Source: Jiangella endophytica (GTDB taxonomy: Bacteria; Actinomycetota; Actinomycetes; Jiangellales; Jiangellaceae). Taken from it: a DNA stretch of 64,000 nt. A program made the position numbers and the translations under genes. Where the stretch lies: the NCBI RefSeq assembly GCF_003427025.1, contig NZ_QVAI01000002.1:62001-126000 (forward strand), given 5' to 3'. Positions within the stretch are counted from its first letter, which is position 1. Each line of letters opens with the position of its first letter. This document shows, one piece after another, positions 1 through 6,915 of this stretch. The notes beneath the pieces were generated by a model, which was not told where the DNA came from, did no database searches, and worked only from the letters and a program-made list of their open reading frames with translations.

Positions 1-608
1 TGCACGGTGTTCTCGACGACGACGGCGGCCTCGGCGAACGCGGCGTCGACGTCGCCCCAGCCGACGTTGACCTCGTGCGCGATGTTCGAGAGCACCGCTT
101 CGGTGTCGTCCGCCTCGTCCTCGAGGTGTGACAGGTTCTGGAACGACTCGTCGCCGGTCGCGTCGTAGGACTGCTCGTGCACCAGCGGCGCGCCGCCGGC
201 CAGTGCGGCGTCGACGTCCATCACCGCCGGCAGGTCCTCGTAGGACACCAGCACCAGCTCGACGGCGTCGGCGGCGGCCGCGACGGTCTCGGCGACGACG
301 ACGGCGACCGGCTCACCGTAGTAGCGCACCTTGCCGGTCGCCAGGATCCAGTGGTCGGAGATGATGTGGCCGAACCGCGCGTACAGCGCCGCGATGTCGT
401 CGGCCGTCACGACCGCCACCACGCCGGGACTCTCCAGTGCGGCGGCGACGTCGATGCCGGTGATCCGCGCGTGCGCGCGGTCGGACCGCACGATCTTCGC
501 GTGCGCCATGCCGGGCATCGTCACGTCGACGCAGTACTCCGCCGCGCCGGTGACCTTCTCGATGAGGTCGGGCCGGCGGACCGACCGGCCGACGACGTTC
601 TCACCCAT
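1..608 (-). CDS. Molybdenum hydroxylase large subunit (CoxL/XDH type), 5' part
   Basis: Only the first ~202 residues are in the window; the rest lies beyond base 1. The N-terminus (MGENVVGRSVRRPDLIEKVT, then EYCVDVTMPGMAHAKIVRS and ITGIDVAAAL) is the ferredoxin-facing domain typical of xanthine dehydrogenase/CO dehydrogenase large subunits. These bind molybdopterin and hydroxylate N-heterocycles, purines or aldehydes, or oxidise CO. The ATG overlaps the end of the 2Fe-2S subunit gene by 8 bases, so the two are translationally coupled. The active-site motif that would separate a CO dehydrogenase from a hydroxylase lies outside the window, so the substrate cannot be read. A cyclic amidohydrolase and a cysteine hydrolase in the same cluster favour a heterocycle over CO. 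Confidence 0.85.
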   Translation of the reverse strand, partial: MGENVVGRSVRRPDLIEKVTGAAEYCVDVTMPGMAHAKIVRSDRAHARITGIDVAAALESPGVVAVVTADDIAALYARFGHIISDHWILATGKVRYYGEPVAVVVAETVAAAADAVELVLVSYEDLPAVMDVDAALAGGAPLVHEQSYDATGDESFQNLSHLEDEADDTEAVLSNIAHEVNVGWGDVDAAFAEAAVVVENTV

Positions 609-1104
609 GCGTGCCTCCCCGCAGCTGCTCGGCGACGTGCTCGACGGCCTCGACGATCGGCTCGTAGCCGGTGCACCGGCAGATGTTGCCCTCGAGGTGC
701 TCGACGATCGCCGCGCGGTCCGGGACCTCGTCGCCGTCGAGCAGCGCCTTCGACATCATCAGGAAGCCGGGCGTGCAGAACCCGCACTGCAGGGCGAAGT
801 TGTCGACGAACGACTCCTGCAGCGGGTGCAGGGTCTGGCCGTCGGACAGCCCTTCGACGGTCGTGACGGCCGCACCGTCGGCGTCGGCGGTGAGGAACGT
901 GCACGAGCTGACCGGGCGGCCGTCGACCAGCACGGTGCACACGCCGCACACCTGCAGCTCGCAGCTCACCTTGGTGCCGGTGAGGCCGAGGTCTTCGCGC
1001 AGGAAGTCGACCAGCAGCGACCGCGGCTCCACCTGCCTGCTGACGCTGACGCCGTTGATGTCGACGGTCACCGGGACGCGGGGTGGACCAGAGGGCTCGG
1101 TCAT
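601..1104 (-). CDS. Molybdenum hydroxylase small subunit, 2Fe-2S protein
   Basis: This 167-residue protein carries both 2Fe-2S clusters of a molybdenum hydroxylase. The plant-type ferredoxin cluster has Cys48, 53, 56 and 68 (CELQVCGVC). The helical-bundle cluster has Cys107, 110, 142 and 144 (CGFC, CRC). It passes electrons from the molybdenum subunit to the FAD subunit. I chose the ATG at 1104, which overlaps the stop of the FAD subunit gene as ATGA; a longer upstream reading would run back into that gene. Length and cysteine spacing match the CoxS/XdhC family (about 155-170 residues). Confidence 0.92.
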   Translation of the reverse strand: MTEPSGPPRVPVTVDINGVSVSRQVEPRSLLVDFLREDLGLTGTKVSCELQVCGVCTVLVDGRPVSSCTFLTADADGAAVTTVEGLSDGQTLHPLQESFVDNFALQCGFCTPGFLMMSKALLDGDEVPDRAAIVEHLEGNICRCTGYEPIVEAVEHVAEQLRGGTHG

Positions 1105-1904
1105 GCGCTCACCTGTTCCAGCTTGGCCAGGGCACGCCGCACGTAGACGGCCGTGACGTGCCGCTTGTACTCCTCGGAGCCGGACAGGTCCGGCGTCGGG
1201 TCGATCCAGGCGGCGACCTCGTCGGGGTCGATCTCGCCGAGCGACCCGAACGACCACGCCAGCGGCACCTCGCCGACCGCGCCGACGCCCAGCCGATACC
1301 AGCCGGCGGCGTCGTCGGCCAGCACCGCGACCCCGACCGTCGGCCGCTCCATGGTCTGGAACTTCACGTACGCGCCGCGCAACCCGTCGCGCAGCGGGAT
1401 GCGGACGTCGACGAGCAGCTCGTCGGGCTCCTTCTCCGCGTAGTAGGGGCCGACGACGAACTCCTCGACGCTCGCCGTGCGCCTGCCCTCGGGTCCGGCC
1501 AGCGTGACCGACGCACCGAGCGCCATCAGCACCGTCGCGACGTCGGACTTCGGCTCGGCGAAGCAGAGGTTGCCGCCGATCGAGCCCTGGCTGCGCACCC
1601 GGGCGTTGCCGATGTGACGCTCCATGCGGGCGAAGACCGGCAACCGTTCCTGGATGACGGGATGCGTGGCGAGGTCGGCGTGCCGTTCGGTCGCGCCGAT
1701 GACCAGCACGCCGTCCTCGACCCGGACCCCGGACAGCTCCGGGATGCGCTTGAGGTCGACCAGCGCGTCGGGCCGGTGCAGGCCGGCCCGCATGGCGAGG
1801 AGGAGCTCGGTGCCGCCGCAGTACGGCACCGAGTCCTCCGTCAGCTCGCGCAGCGCCTCGTCGAGCGTGACGGGACGCCGCAGAGCGAACGGCGGCAGCG
1901 TCAT
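1101..1904 (-). CDS. Molybdenum hydroxylase medium subunit, FAD-binding
   Basis: This 267-residue protein belongs to the CoxM/XdhB FAD-binding family. The two flavin-binding segments are visible: GGTELLLAMRAG near residue 31 and RSQGSIGGNLCFAEP near residue 103, the latter corresponding to the family's TIGGN motif. It takes electrons from the 2Fe-2S subunit and passes them to an external acceptor. The gene overlaps both neighbours by 4 bases (ATGA at 1101-1104 and 1901-1904), so subunits M, S and L are made in order from one transcript. Slightly shorter than many CoxM proteins (about 285 residues) but complete at both ends. Confidence 0.9.
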   Translation of the reverse strand: MTLPPFALRRPVTLDEALRELTEDSVPYCGGTELLLAMRAGLHRPDALVDLKRIPELSGVRVEDGVLVIGATERHADLATHPVIQERLPVFARMERHIGNARVRSQGSIGGNLCFAEPKSDVATVLMALGASVTLAGPEGRRTASVEEFVVGPYYAEKEPDELLVDVRIPLRDGLRGAYVKFQTMERPTVGVAVLADDAAGWYRLGVGAVGEVPLAWSFGSLGEIDPDEVAAWIDPTPDLSGSEEYKRHVTAVYVRRALAKLEQVSA

Positions 1905-2362
1905 GCGGCGCCCAGCACCTTCTCCGCGTTGGCGAAGAACTCGCCGATGATCTTCTCGGCCTTCTTGTTGATGGTGCCGCCGCCCATGGCCGCGACCTTG
2001 CCGCTCACCTCGTAGACGCCGGCGACGCGCACCATGGTGCCGCCGTCAGCGGACGGGGCGAGGTCGAGCGTCGCGTCGACGACCAGCCGGGAGCCGACCT
2101 GGCGGTCCTCGCCCTCGGCGTGCACCGTGACGTGCTCCTCGGTGCGGACGTCGCTGAGCGTGATGGCGAGGTCGGCGCGCAGCTTGAACGGGCCGAGGCG
2201 GTCCAGCAGCACCGCCGAGTACCGCGCCAGGTGCTCCTGCTCCTCGGCCTGCTCGAGCACGCTGATCCACGACACCAGCACGGGCACGTCGATCAGCGTC
2301 GCCCACGCCTGCGCCGGCGCCGCGGACACCGACAGCTCGCGGCCGAACTCACTTCGAGGCAT
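1901..2362 (-). CDS. CoxG-like SRPBCC family protein
   Basis: A 153-residue START/SRPBCC-fold protein. It starts with the family pattern of a short strand followed by a helix (VSAAPAQAWATLIDVPVLVSWI) and ends with a long C-terminal helix (INKKAEKIIGEFFANAEKVL). The closest named family is CoxG, which accompanies molybdenum hydroxylase operons and helps with membrane recruitment or maturation of the enzyme in Oligotropha. It sits directly before the FAD subunit gene with an ATGA overlap, supporting a role with that enzyme. The SRPBCC fold also occurs in ligand-binding proteins, so a substrate-handling role is possible. Confidence 0.8.
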   Translation of the reverse strand: MPRSEFGRELSVSAAPAQAWATLIDVPVLVSWISVLEQAEEQEHLARYSAVLLDRLGPFKLRADLAITLSDVRTEEHVTVHAEGEDRQVGSRLVVDATLDLAPSADGGTMVRVAGVYEVSGKVAAMGGGTINKKAEKIIGEFFANAEKVLGAA

Positions 2363-2378
2363 GCGGGCCCCCTTCTCG

Positions 2379-3359
2379 TCAGCCCTTGAGCTTGGGCAGG
2401 ACCTCGTTGCCGAGCAGCTCGATCTGGTCGAACCACTTGTCGAACTTGAAGCGGAAGTCGAAGACCAGGTGCTCGACGCCGGCTGCCTCGAACTTACGGC
2501 ATTCCTCGACGGCGCCGTCGACGTCGCCCGCGATGAGCTGGCCCTCGAGGTCCTCGACCGTCTCGAACGCGCCCGACGGCGGCTTGACCGCCCACTTGGA
2601 CTTGTTCGCCCAGGCCAGCAGGCCCGGGATGTTGACGTGCCGGAGCGCCTCCTCGCGGGTGCGCTCGATCGACGTCGGCGGGATGACGGCGATCGTGGGA
2701 CGCGGCTTGCCGGCCGCGGCCGACAGCTCCTCGATGGTCTCGACCCGCTTCCTCAGCGTGGCCATCGCGATGCGGCCGGGCATCCAGCCGTCGCAGAACT
2801 CCACCGCGAGACGGGCCGAGCGCGGCGTCGCGCCGCAGTACCAGAACGGGATGCGCCCGCCCAGCGGCTTCGGCTCGATGCTGACGTCCTCGAAGGAGAA
2901 GTTGTCGTCCTTGTAGGTGACCTCGTTCTCGGTGAACACCCGCTTGAGGATCTCGGCGTTGGAGCGGACCAGTTCGACGCGGTCGCGGTCGCCCCAGCCG
3001 ATCGCCTCGAACTCGTGGTCGAACGTGCCGGCGCCGAAGCCCAGGATGAGCCGGTCCTCGCCCAGCAGGTGCGACATGGTGCCGGCCATCAGCGCCGTCA
3101 CCAGCGGGTGCCGGAACGGGATCAGTGAGCCGGTGCCCAGCTGGATCCGCTCGGTGACCGCGCCGATCGCGGTGAGTGTGGTCAGCGCGTCGTAGAAGGT
3201 CCGGTTCGGCTTCTCCATCTCGCCGTGCGGCTCGAACACGAGGTGGTCGCGGACCCACACGGAGTCGAAGCCGAGCTCCTCGGCCCGCTGCGAGCCCCGC
3301 AGCAGCTTGTCGCGGTCGGCCTGCTCACCGAAATGCGGCAGCAAGAGTCCATATTTCAT
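2379..3359 (-). CDS. LLM class flavin-dependent (probably F420) oxidoreductase
   Basis: A 326-residue luciferase-like TIM-barrel oxidoreductase. Family marks include the N-terminal MKYGLLLPHFGEQ strand, GFDSVWVRDHL, the ERIQLGTGSLIPFRHP segment and ILGFGAGTFDHEFEAIGW. Such proteins use FMN or F420 to oxidise or monooxygenate small molecules; in actinomycetes many use F420. I chose the ATG at 3359 because the conserved barrel starts there; the longer open frame upstream lacks family features. It lies between the cyclic amidohydrolase (25-base gap) and the CoxG-like gene (16-base gap), so it is probably part of the same catabolic operon. RutA-type pyrimidine ring opening is a distant parallel, not a proven function. 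Confidence 0.85.
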   Translation of the reverse strand: MKYGLLLPHFGEQADRDKLLRGSQRAEELGFDSVWVRDHLVFEPHGEMEKPNRTFYDALTTLTAIGAVTERIQLGTGSLIPFRHPLVTALMAGTMSHLLGEDRLILGFGAGTFDHEFEAIGWGDRDRVELVRSNAEILKRVFTENEVTYKDDNFSFEDVSIEPKPLGGRIPFWYCGATPRSARLAVEFCDGWMPGRIAMATLRKRVETIEELSAAAGKPRPTIAVIPPTSIERTREEALRHVNIPGLLAWANKSKWAVKPPSGAFETVEDLEGQLIAGDVDGAVEECRKFEAAGVEHLVFDFRFKFDKWFDQIELLGNEVLPKLKG

Positions 3360-3384
3360 GCGTATCGTCCTTCGCGGGTTGGCG

Positions 3385-4767
3385 TCACGGGTGGGCGGTG
3401 GCGAGCCGGCCGTAGCCGGGCTTTCCGACGACGGCGCCGTCGGCGAAGACGTCCGCACCGCGGACGAGGGTGCGTTCGAACCGGACGCCGATGCTCCGGC
3501 CGTCGTACGGCGTCCACCCGACCCGGGAGAGGACGTCGTCGTTCGTGATGGTCCACGGGCTGTCGAGGTTCGCGATCACGAGGTCGGCGTCGTAGCCGAC
3601 GGCGATGCGGCCCTTCACCCCGGTGAGGCCGAACGCGTCGGCCGGCCGGCGGGCGGCGGCCTCGACGGCACGCTCCAGCGGGAGCGTGCCCTGGCGGACC
3701 GCGTCGAGGAGCAGCGGGTAGTAGTACTGGATACCCGGAGTGCCGGTGTGGGCGCTCCACATCTTCGTCCAGCCGACCTCCTTCTCCTCACGCGTGTGCG
3801 GCGCGTGGTCGGAGGAGATCAGGTCGATGGTGCCGTCCAGCAGGCCCTCCCAGACGGCGGCGCGGTGGTCGTCGGGCACCCAGTACGACAGCGCGTACGG
3901 GCCGAGGGTCTCGACGTCGCGCCACGTCGACAGGAACAGCGCCCAGTGGTTGACCTCGCCCGTGACGTCGACCCCGCGCGCCTTGGCCCGGCGAACGGCG
4001 TCGATGGACCGGCGGGTCTGCATGTGGGCGATGTGGATCGGGCAGCCCGACGCCTCGGACAGCCGCAGCACGACGTCGATCGCGGTGTCCCAGATGACGC
4101 CGTCGCGGGCGGCGTAGGCACCGGCGTAACCCTGCGGGGTGTTGTCGCCGCGGGCCAGCACCTCGCCCTCGATGTAGTCCATCAGCGCCTGGTCGTGCGG
4201 GTGGATGATGAACCGTTTCCCGGTGGGCTTGATCAGGTCCATCATCTGCAGCAGATGGCCGTGGTCGTGCATGCCGGTGCCCGCGGGGTGCGGGTACGTG
4301 CGGCCGGTGTCGACGACCATGTAGATCTTGTAGGCGTTGATGCCGGCCTCGGCCATCGACGCGATGTCGTCGAAGTTCGTCGGCGCCGGGTTGTGGTTGT
4401 AGTCGACGATCGACTTCTCCGCGTACAGCGCCAGGACCTCGTCGAGGGTCTTGCGGTCCGTGGTCGGCGGGTCGAGGTTGGGCATGCCGAAGATCGTGGT
4501 GACGCCGCCCACCGCGGCCTGCTCGGTCGTGGTGGTGATGTCCTCCTTGTGCGTGTACCCGGGCTCGCGGGTGTGCACGTGGACGTCGACCATGCCGGGC
4601 AGCACCAGGCGGCCGGTGGCGTCGACGACCGTCGCGTCGTCGCCGATCGCGGTACCGGGCGAGACCAGCCCGGCGATCGTGCCGTCGTCGCCGATCAGGA
4701 CGTCGGCGCGGACGGTGCCGCTCGGAGTGACGACGTCGCCTCCGTTGATCCGGGTCGTCACTGCCAT
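3385..4767 (-). CDS. Dihydroorotase/hydantoinase-type cyclic amidohydrolase
   Basis: A 460-residue binuclear-metal amidohydrolase that should open a cyclic amide or imide ring. Metal and catalytic residues are all present: His63 and His65 in DVHVHTREPG, the candidate carbamylated Lys147 (AYKIYM), His189/His191, His245/His248 (HIAH) and Asp320 in SSDHAPHT. Length and motifs fit the dihydroorotase/allantoinase/D-hydantoinase superfamily, but no pyrimidine-biosynthesis gene is nearby, so pyrC is unlikely. The ATG lies one base from the stop of the alpha/beta hydrolase gene, so both are co-translated. In context it should act on a ring produced by the molybdenum hydroxylase or the LLM enzyme. Allantoinase is possible, though I see no allantoicase. 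Confidence 0.82.
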   Translation of the reverse strand: MAVTTRINGGDVVTPSGTVRADVLIGDDGTIAGLVSPGTAIGDDATVVDATGRLVLPGMVDVHVHTREPGYTHKEDITTTTEQAAVGGVTTIFGMPNLDPPTTDRKTLDEVLALYAEKSIVDYNHNPAPTNFDDIASMAEAGINAYKIYMVVDTGRTYPHPAGTGMHDHGHLLQMMDLIKPTGKRFIIHPHDQALMDYIEGEVLARGDNTPQGYAGAYAARDGVIWDTAIDVVLRLSEASGCPIHIAHMQTRRSIDAVRRAKARGVDVTGEVNHWALFLSTWRDVETLGPYALSYWVPDDHRAAVWEGLLDGTIDLISSDHAPHTREEKEVGWTKMWSAHTGTPGIQYYYPLLLDAVRQGTLPLERAVEAAARRPADAFGLTGVKGRIAVGYDADLVIANLDSPWTITNDDVLSRVGWTPYDGRSIGVRFERTLVRGADVFADGAVVGKPGYGRLATAHP

Positions 4768-4768
4768 G

Positions 4769-5710
4769 TCACTGCCCCTCCAGGTACGTAACCGACTCGG
4801 CCGGGCCGTCCTCGGTGGTGATGACGACGTCGCCGTTGCTCAGGTAGGTGTCGAACCAGCCCACGATCGCCGGGGTGACCTTCTCCCAGTACTTGTCGTA
4901 GGCGGCGTAGTGCGTAGTGTGGCGCTGCATGACCAGGCTGCGCGGGCCCTTGGCGGCCTCGTAGATCGCGACGGCGTGGTCGGTGGGTGTGGTCGCGTCG
5001 CCCTCGATGCCGATGACCATCAGCGGCGTGGTCAGCGTGCGGGCCGCGCCCAGCGGGTCGTACTCGAGGATCTCGTCGGCCGCGGCCAGCGAGATGGCGG
5101 TCGGGATGCGGCTGTCGACGTCGGCCTTGACGGTGGTGGCCCGCCGCTCCGGCGTCGGGACCATGATCTCCTCACGCGGGTGGACCAGCCGGCCCTTGCC
5201 GGTGGTGACCCGCTCGCGACGGTCGTCGTCCAGGCCCTTCAGGAAGTCCAGCCACTCGTACTCCGAGCGCATGCGGTGCAGCCAGTCGCGCCCGTTCGCG
5301 ACGGGGAGCTGGCTGACGGCGGCCCGGACGCGGTCGTCGACCGCGGCCAGGAGGACGGCGTTGCCGCCACCGGTGCCGCCGGAGCCGAACACGCCGATGC
5401 GGTCGGCGTCGACGTCGACGCGCGTGGTCAGGTAGGTCACGGCGTTGCGCAGGTCCTGCAGCTGGACGGCCGGGGAGAGCTTCTTCTCGCCCTCGGAGTC
5501 ACCGAAGCCCCGGTAGTCGATGATCAGCACGCCGAACCCCGCGGCGGTGAGCGCCTCGTGGTACCGCACGTACAGCTTGGCGTCCTTCAGGCCGAGCCAG
5601 CCCGGGCCCTGCACGATGGCCCGCAGCGGCCCGTCGGACCGATCCGGCGTGCGCCAGGACGCCGAGATCCGGCTGCCCTCGCTGTAGAAGACGACGTCTT
5701 CGCTCCGCAT
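4769..5710 (-). CDS. Alpha/beta hydrolase, atypical nucleophile elbow
   Basis: A 313-residue alpha/beta-hydrolase-fold protein with no signal peptide. The fold is clear: VLIIDYRGFGDSEG near residue 61, a nucleophile-elbow strand at RIGVFGSGGTGGGNAV (104-119), the acid loop GIEGDATTPTD (234-244) and a His in HTTHYAAY (264-271). The elbow does not read as canonical G-x-S-x-G: Ser110 has Phe at -2, and the frame that fits G-x-x-x-G has Thr113. It is the first gene of the seven-gene minus-strand unit, with a 117-base promoter region carrying the TATCnnnTATCCAA motif. It may cleave a ring-opened intermediate (ester, amide or C-C bond). Confidence 0.8.
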   Translation of the reverse strand: MRSEDVVFYSEGSRISASWRTPDRSDGPLRAIVQGPGWLGLKDAKLYVRYHEALTAAGFGVLIIDYRGFGDSEGEKKLSPAVQLQDLRNAVTYLTTRVDVDADRIGVFGSGGTGGGNAVLLAAVDDRVRAAVSQLPVANGRDWLHRMRSEYEWLDFLKGLDDDRRERVTTGKGRLVHPREEIMVPTPERRATTVKADVDSRIPTAISLAAADEILEYDPLGAARTLTTPLMVIGIEGDATTPTDHAVAIYEAAKGPRSLVMQRHTTHYAAYDKYWEKVTPAIVGWFDTYLSNGDVVITTEDGPAESVTYLEGQ

Positions 5711-5722
5711 CGAACCTCCATT

Positions 5723-5736
5723 TTGGATAATTGATA
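5723..5736 (-). promoter_or_regulatory. Putative operator, TATCAATTATCCAA
   Basis: This 14-base site lies just upstream of the alpha/beta hydrolase start. It matches a site upstream of the cysteine hydrolase gene at 6607-6620 in the pattern TATCnnnTATCCAA. The shared pattern suggests one regulator for both transcripts. No regulator gene is adjacent within the window. Confidence 0.45.
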
Positions 5737-5827
5737 CAGAGTCTAAAGTCCGTGGCCTGTTCGGGCAAGACGCGAGCCGGCGCGACAGTGGGTGGCTCCG
5801 CCGGACCGATGCCGGTAACTAGCTACT

Positions 5828-6562
5828 TTATGCTGTATCCATCTGACCCTGGCCATGCGCCTTCAGCCAGGCGGTCACGTCGGTCAGCGACAGCACGTCG
5901 GCGTACTTCTGGTCTATGTCGAACAGGTTGATCGCGCGCGACGCCTCGTGCCGGTCGTAGACGCATTCCTCGACCACGATGACGTTGAGCCGGTGACTGC
6001 GGCCGTCGACGACCGTGGCGCGGACGCAGCCGCTGACGCTCTCACCGCAGACGATGATCGTGTCGATGCCCTGGCCGATGAGGTACGCGGCCAGCGGCGT
6101 GCCGAAGAACGCGCTCGGCGCCGTCTTCTTCAGCACCACCTCGCCGGGCAGCGGCGCGGCCTGCTCGACGATGTCCAGCCGGCGGCGGTGCCGGTCGGCC
6201 TCCTCCGGCGTGCGCACCGGCGGCGCGTGCCGCCCGCCGATCCGCGCACCCCAGGCCGGGATGCCGGACTCCTCCGCGCCGAGCGCCGTCAGATGGATGA
6301 CCTCGACGCCGCACTCGCGCGCCGTCGCCAGCAGCCGCTCGATCTGCTCGAGCGCCGCCCAGCCGTCCAGGCCGGTGCTGCCGGGCCAGGTCCCGACCGC
6401 CTCGAGCAGCGGCTCCGGCCGGTCGCCGACCGCCTTGCGGTAGTTGTCGACCGAGAGCACGGCCGCCTTGCGGCCGAAGCCGTACGACGTCGTCGGCGGC
6501 GACGCGGCCAGGTGCGCCCGATCGCGCTCGGTGAGGAAGGCATCCCAGACACGCTCGGCCAT
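5828..6562 (-). CDS. Cysteine hydrolase, isochorismatase/N-carbamoylsarcosine amidase family
   Basis: A 244-residue cysteine hydrolase with the full catalytic triad of the family: Asp39 (VLSVDNY), Lys146 (VVLKKTAPSAF) and Cys179 (ESVSGCVRATVVDG). The N-carbamoylsarcosine amidase/maleamate amidohydrolase branch is the best fit by length and by the long loop between Asp and Lys. Such enzymes release ammonia from N-carbamoyl or amide groups, the kind of product a cyclic amidohydrolase makes. The gene has its own promoter region but shares an upstream motif with the neighbouring operon. An ATG preceded by GGAG supports this start. Confidence 0.83.
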   Translation of the reverse strand: MAERVWDAFLTERDRAHLAASPPTTSYGFGRKAAVLSVDNYRKAVGDRPEPLLEAVGTWPGSTGLDGWAALEQIERLLATARECGVEVIHLTALGAEESGIPAWGARIGGRHAPPVRTPEEADRHRRRLDIVEQAAPLPGEVVLKKTAPSAFFGTPLAAYLIGQGIDTIIVCGESVSGCVRATVVDGRSHRLNVIVVEECVYDRHEASRAINLFDIDQKYADVLSLTDVTAWLKAHGQGQMDTA

Positions 6563-6606
6563 CTCGACTCCGTCCGCCGGACCGCGGCGAGGACAGCCGC
6601 GACAGA

Positions 6607-6620
6607 TTGGATACGAGATA
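6607..6620 (-). promoter_or_regulatory. Putative operator, TATCTCGTATCCAA
   Basis: The second copy of the TATCnnnTATCCAA motif, 45 bases upstream of the cysteine hydrolase start. TATC and TATCCAA are identical to the site at 5723-5736 and have the same 3-base spacer. The surrounding DNA is markedly AT-richer than the window average, as expected of a promoter. Confidence 0.45.
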
Positions 6621-6699
6621 TAAGGCGCTCGTCCTCATCCGTCAACTCCGGCGCGGGAGCCGGGTAAGGTGGCGGTCCACCGGCCCGCGAGAGGGGACC

Positions 6700-6870
6700 A
6701 TGGCGAGCCAGAAGCCCGACAGCAGGTTCTACCAGGGACTGGCCGGGATGTTCCTGCTGTTCGCCGTCATCTTCGCGATATCCGGCGCTGACGGCGCCGA
6801 CGTCGTGCCGTGGATCTTCATCGGCGCGGCCGGGCTCGCGGTGGTCTTCGGCCTGCGGGCGAAGAAGTGA
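6700..6870 (+). CDS. Small two-helix membrane protein
   Basis: A 56-residue protein with two predicted membrane helices (about residues 13-27, GLAGMFLLFAVIFAI, and 35-50, VPWIFIGAAGLAVVFG) and a basic C-terminus (LRAKK), so the tail is probably cytoplasmic. The ATG at 6700 follows GAGAGGGGA. No family recognised. It is divergent from the cysteine hydrolase and convergent with topA, so context says little about its role. Confidence 0.7.
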   Translation: MASQKPDSRFYQGLAGMFLLFAVIFAISGADGADVVPWIFIGAAGLAVVFGLRAKK

Positions 6871-6915
6871 CCCGTCCGCCCGCCGACGCCGGCGGGCGGA
6901 CGTCGATCGCGAACG

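Noticed and set aside
128..866. Plus-strand open frames rich in Arg across the molybdenum hydroxylase genes
   Set aside because: They are antisense shadows of the minus-strand genes in GC-rich DNA, with low-complexity Arg/Ala/Pro content.
5831..5844. A third TGTATCCA match to the TATCnnnTATCCAA motif
   Set aside because: It lies in the last codons of the cysteine hydrolase gene (encoding MDTA), lacks the first TATC, and is not in a promoter position.
6042..6638. A 198-residue minus-strand frame over the cysteine hydrolase gene
   Set aside because: Shadow frame. The other frame holds the full D-K-C catalytic triad and the expected start.
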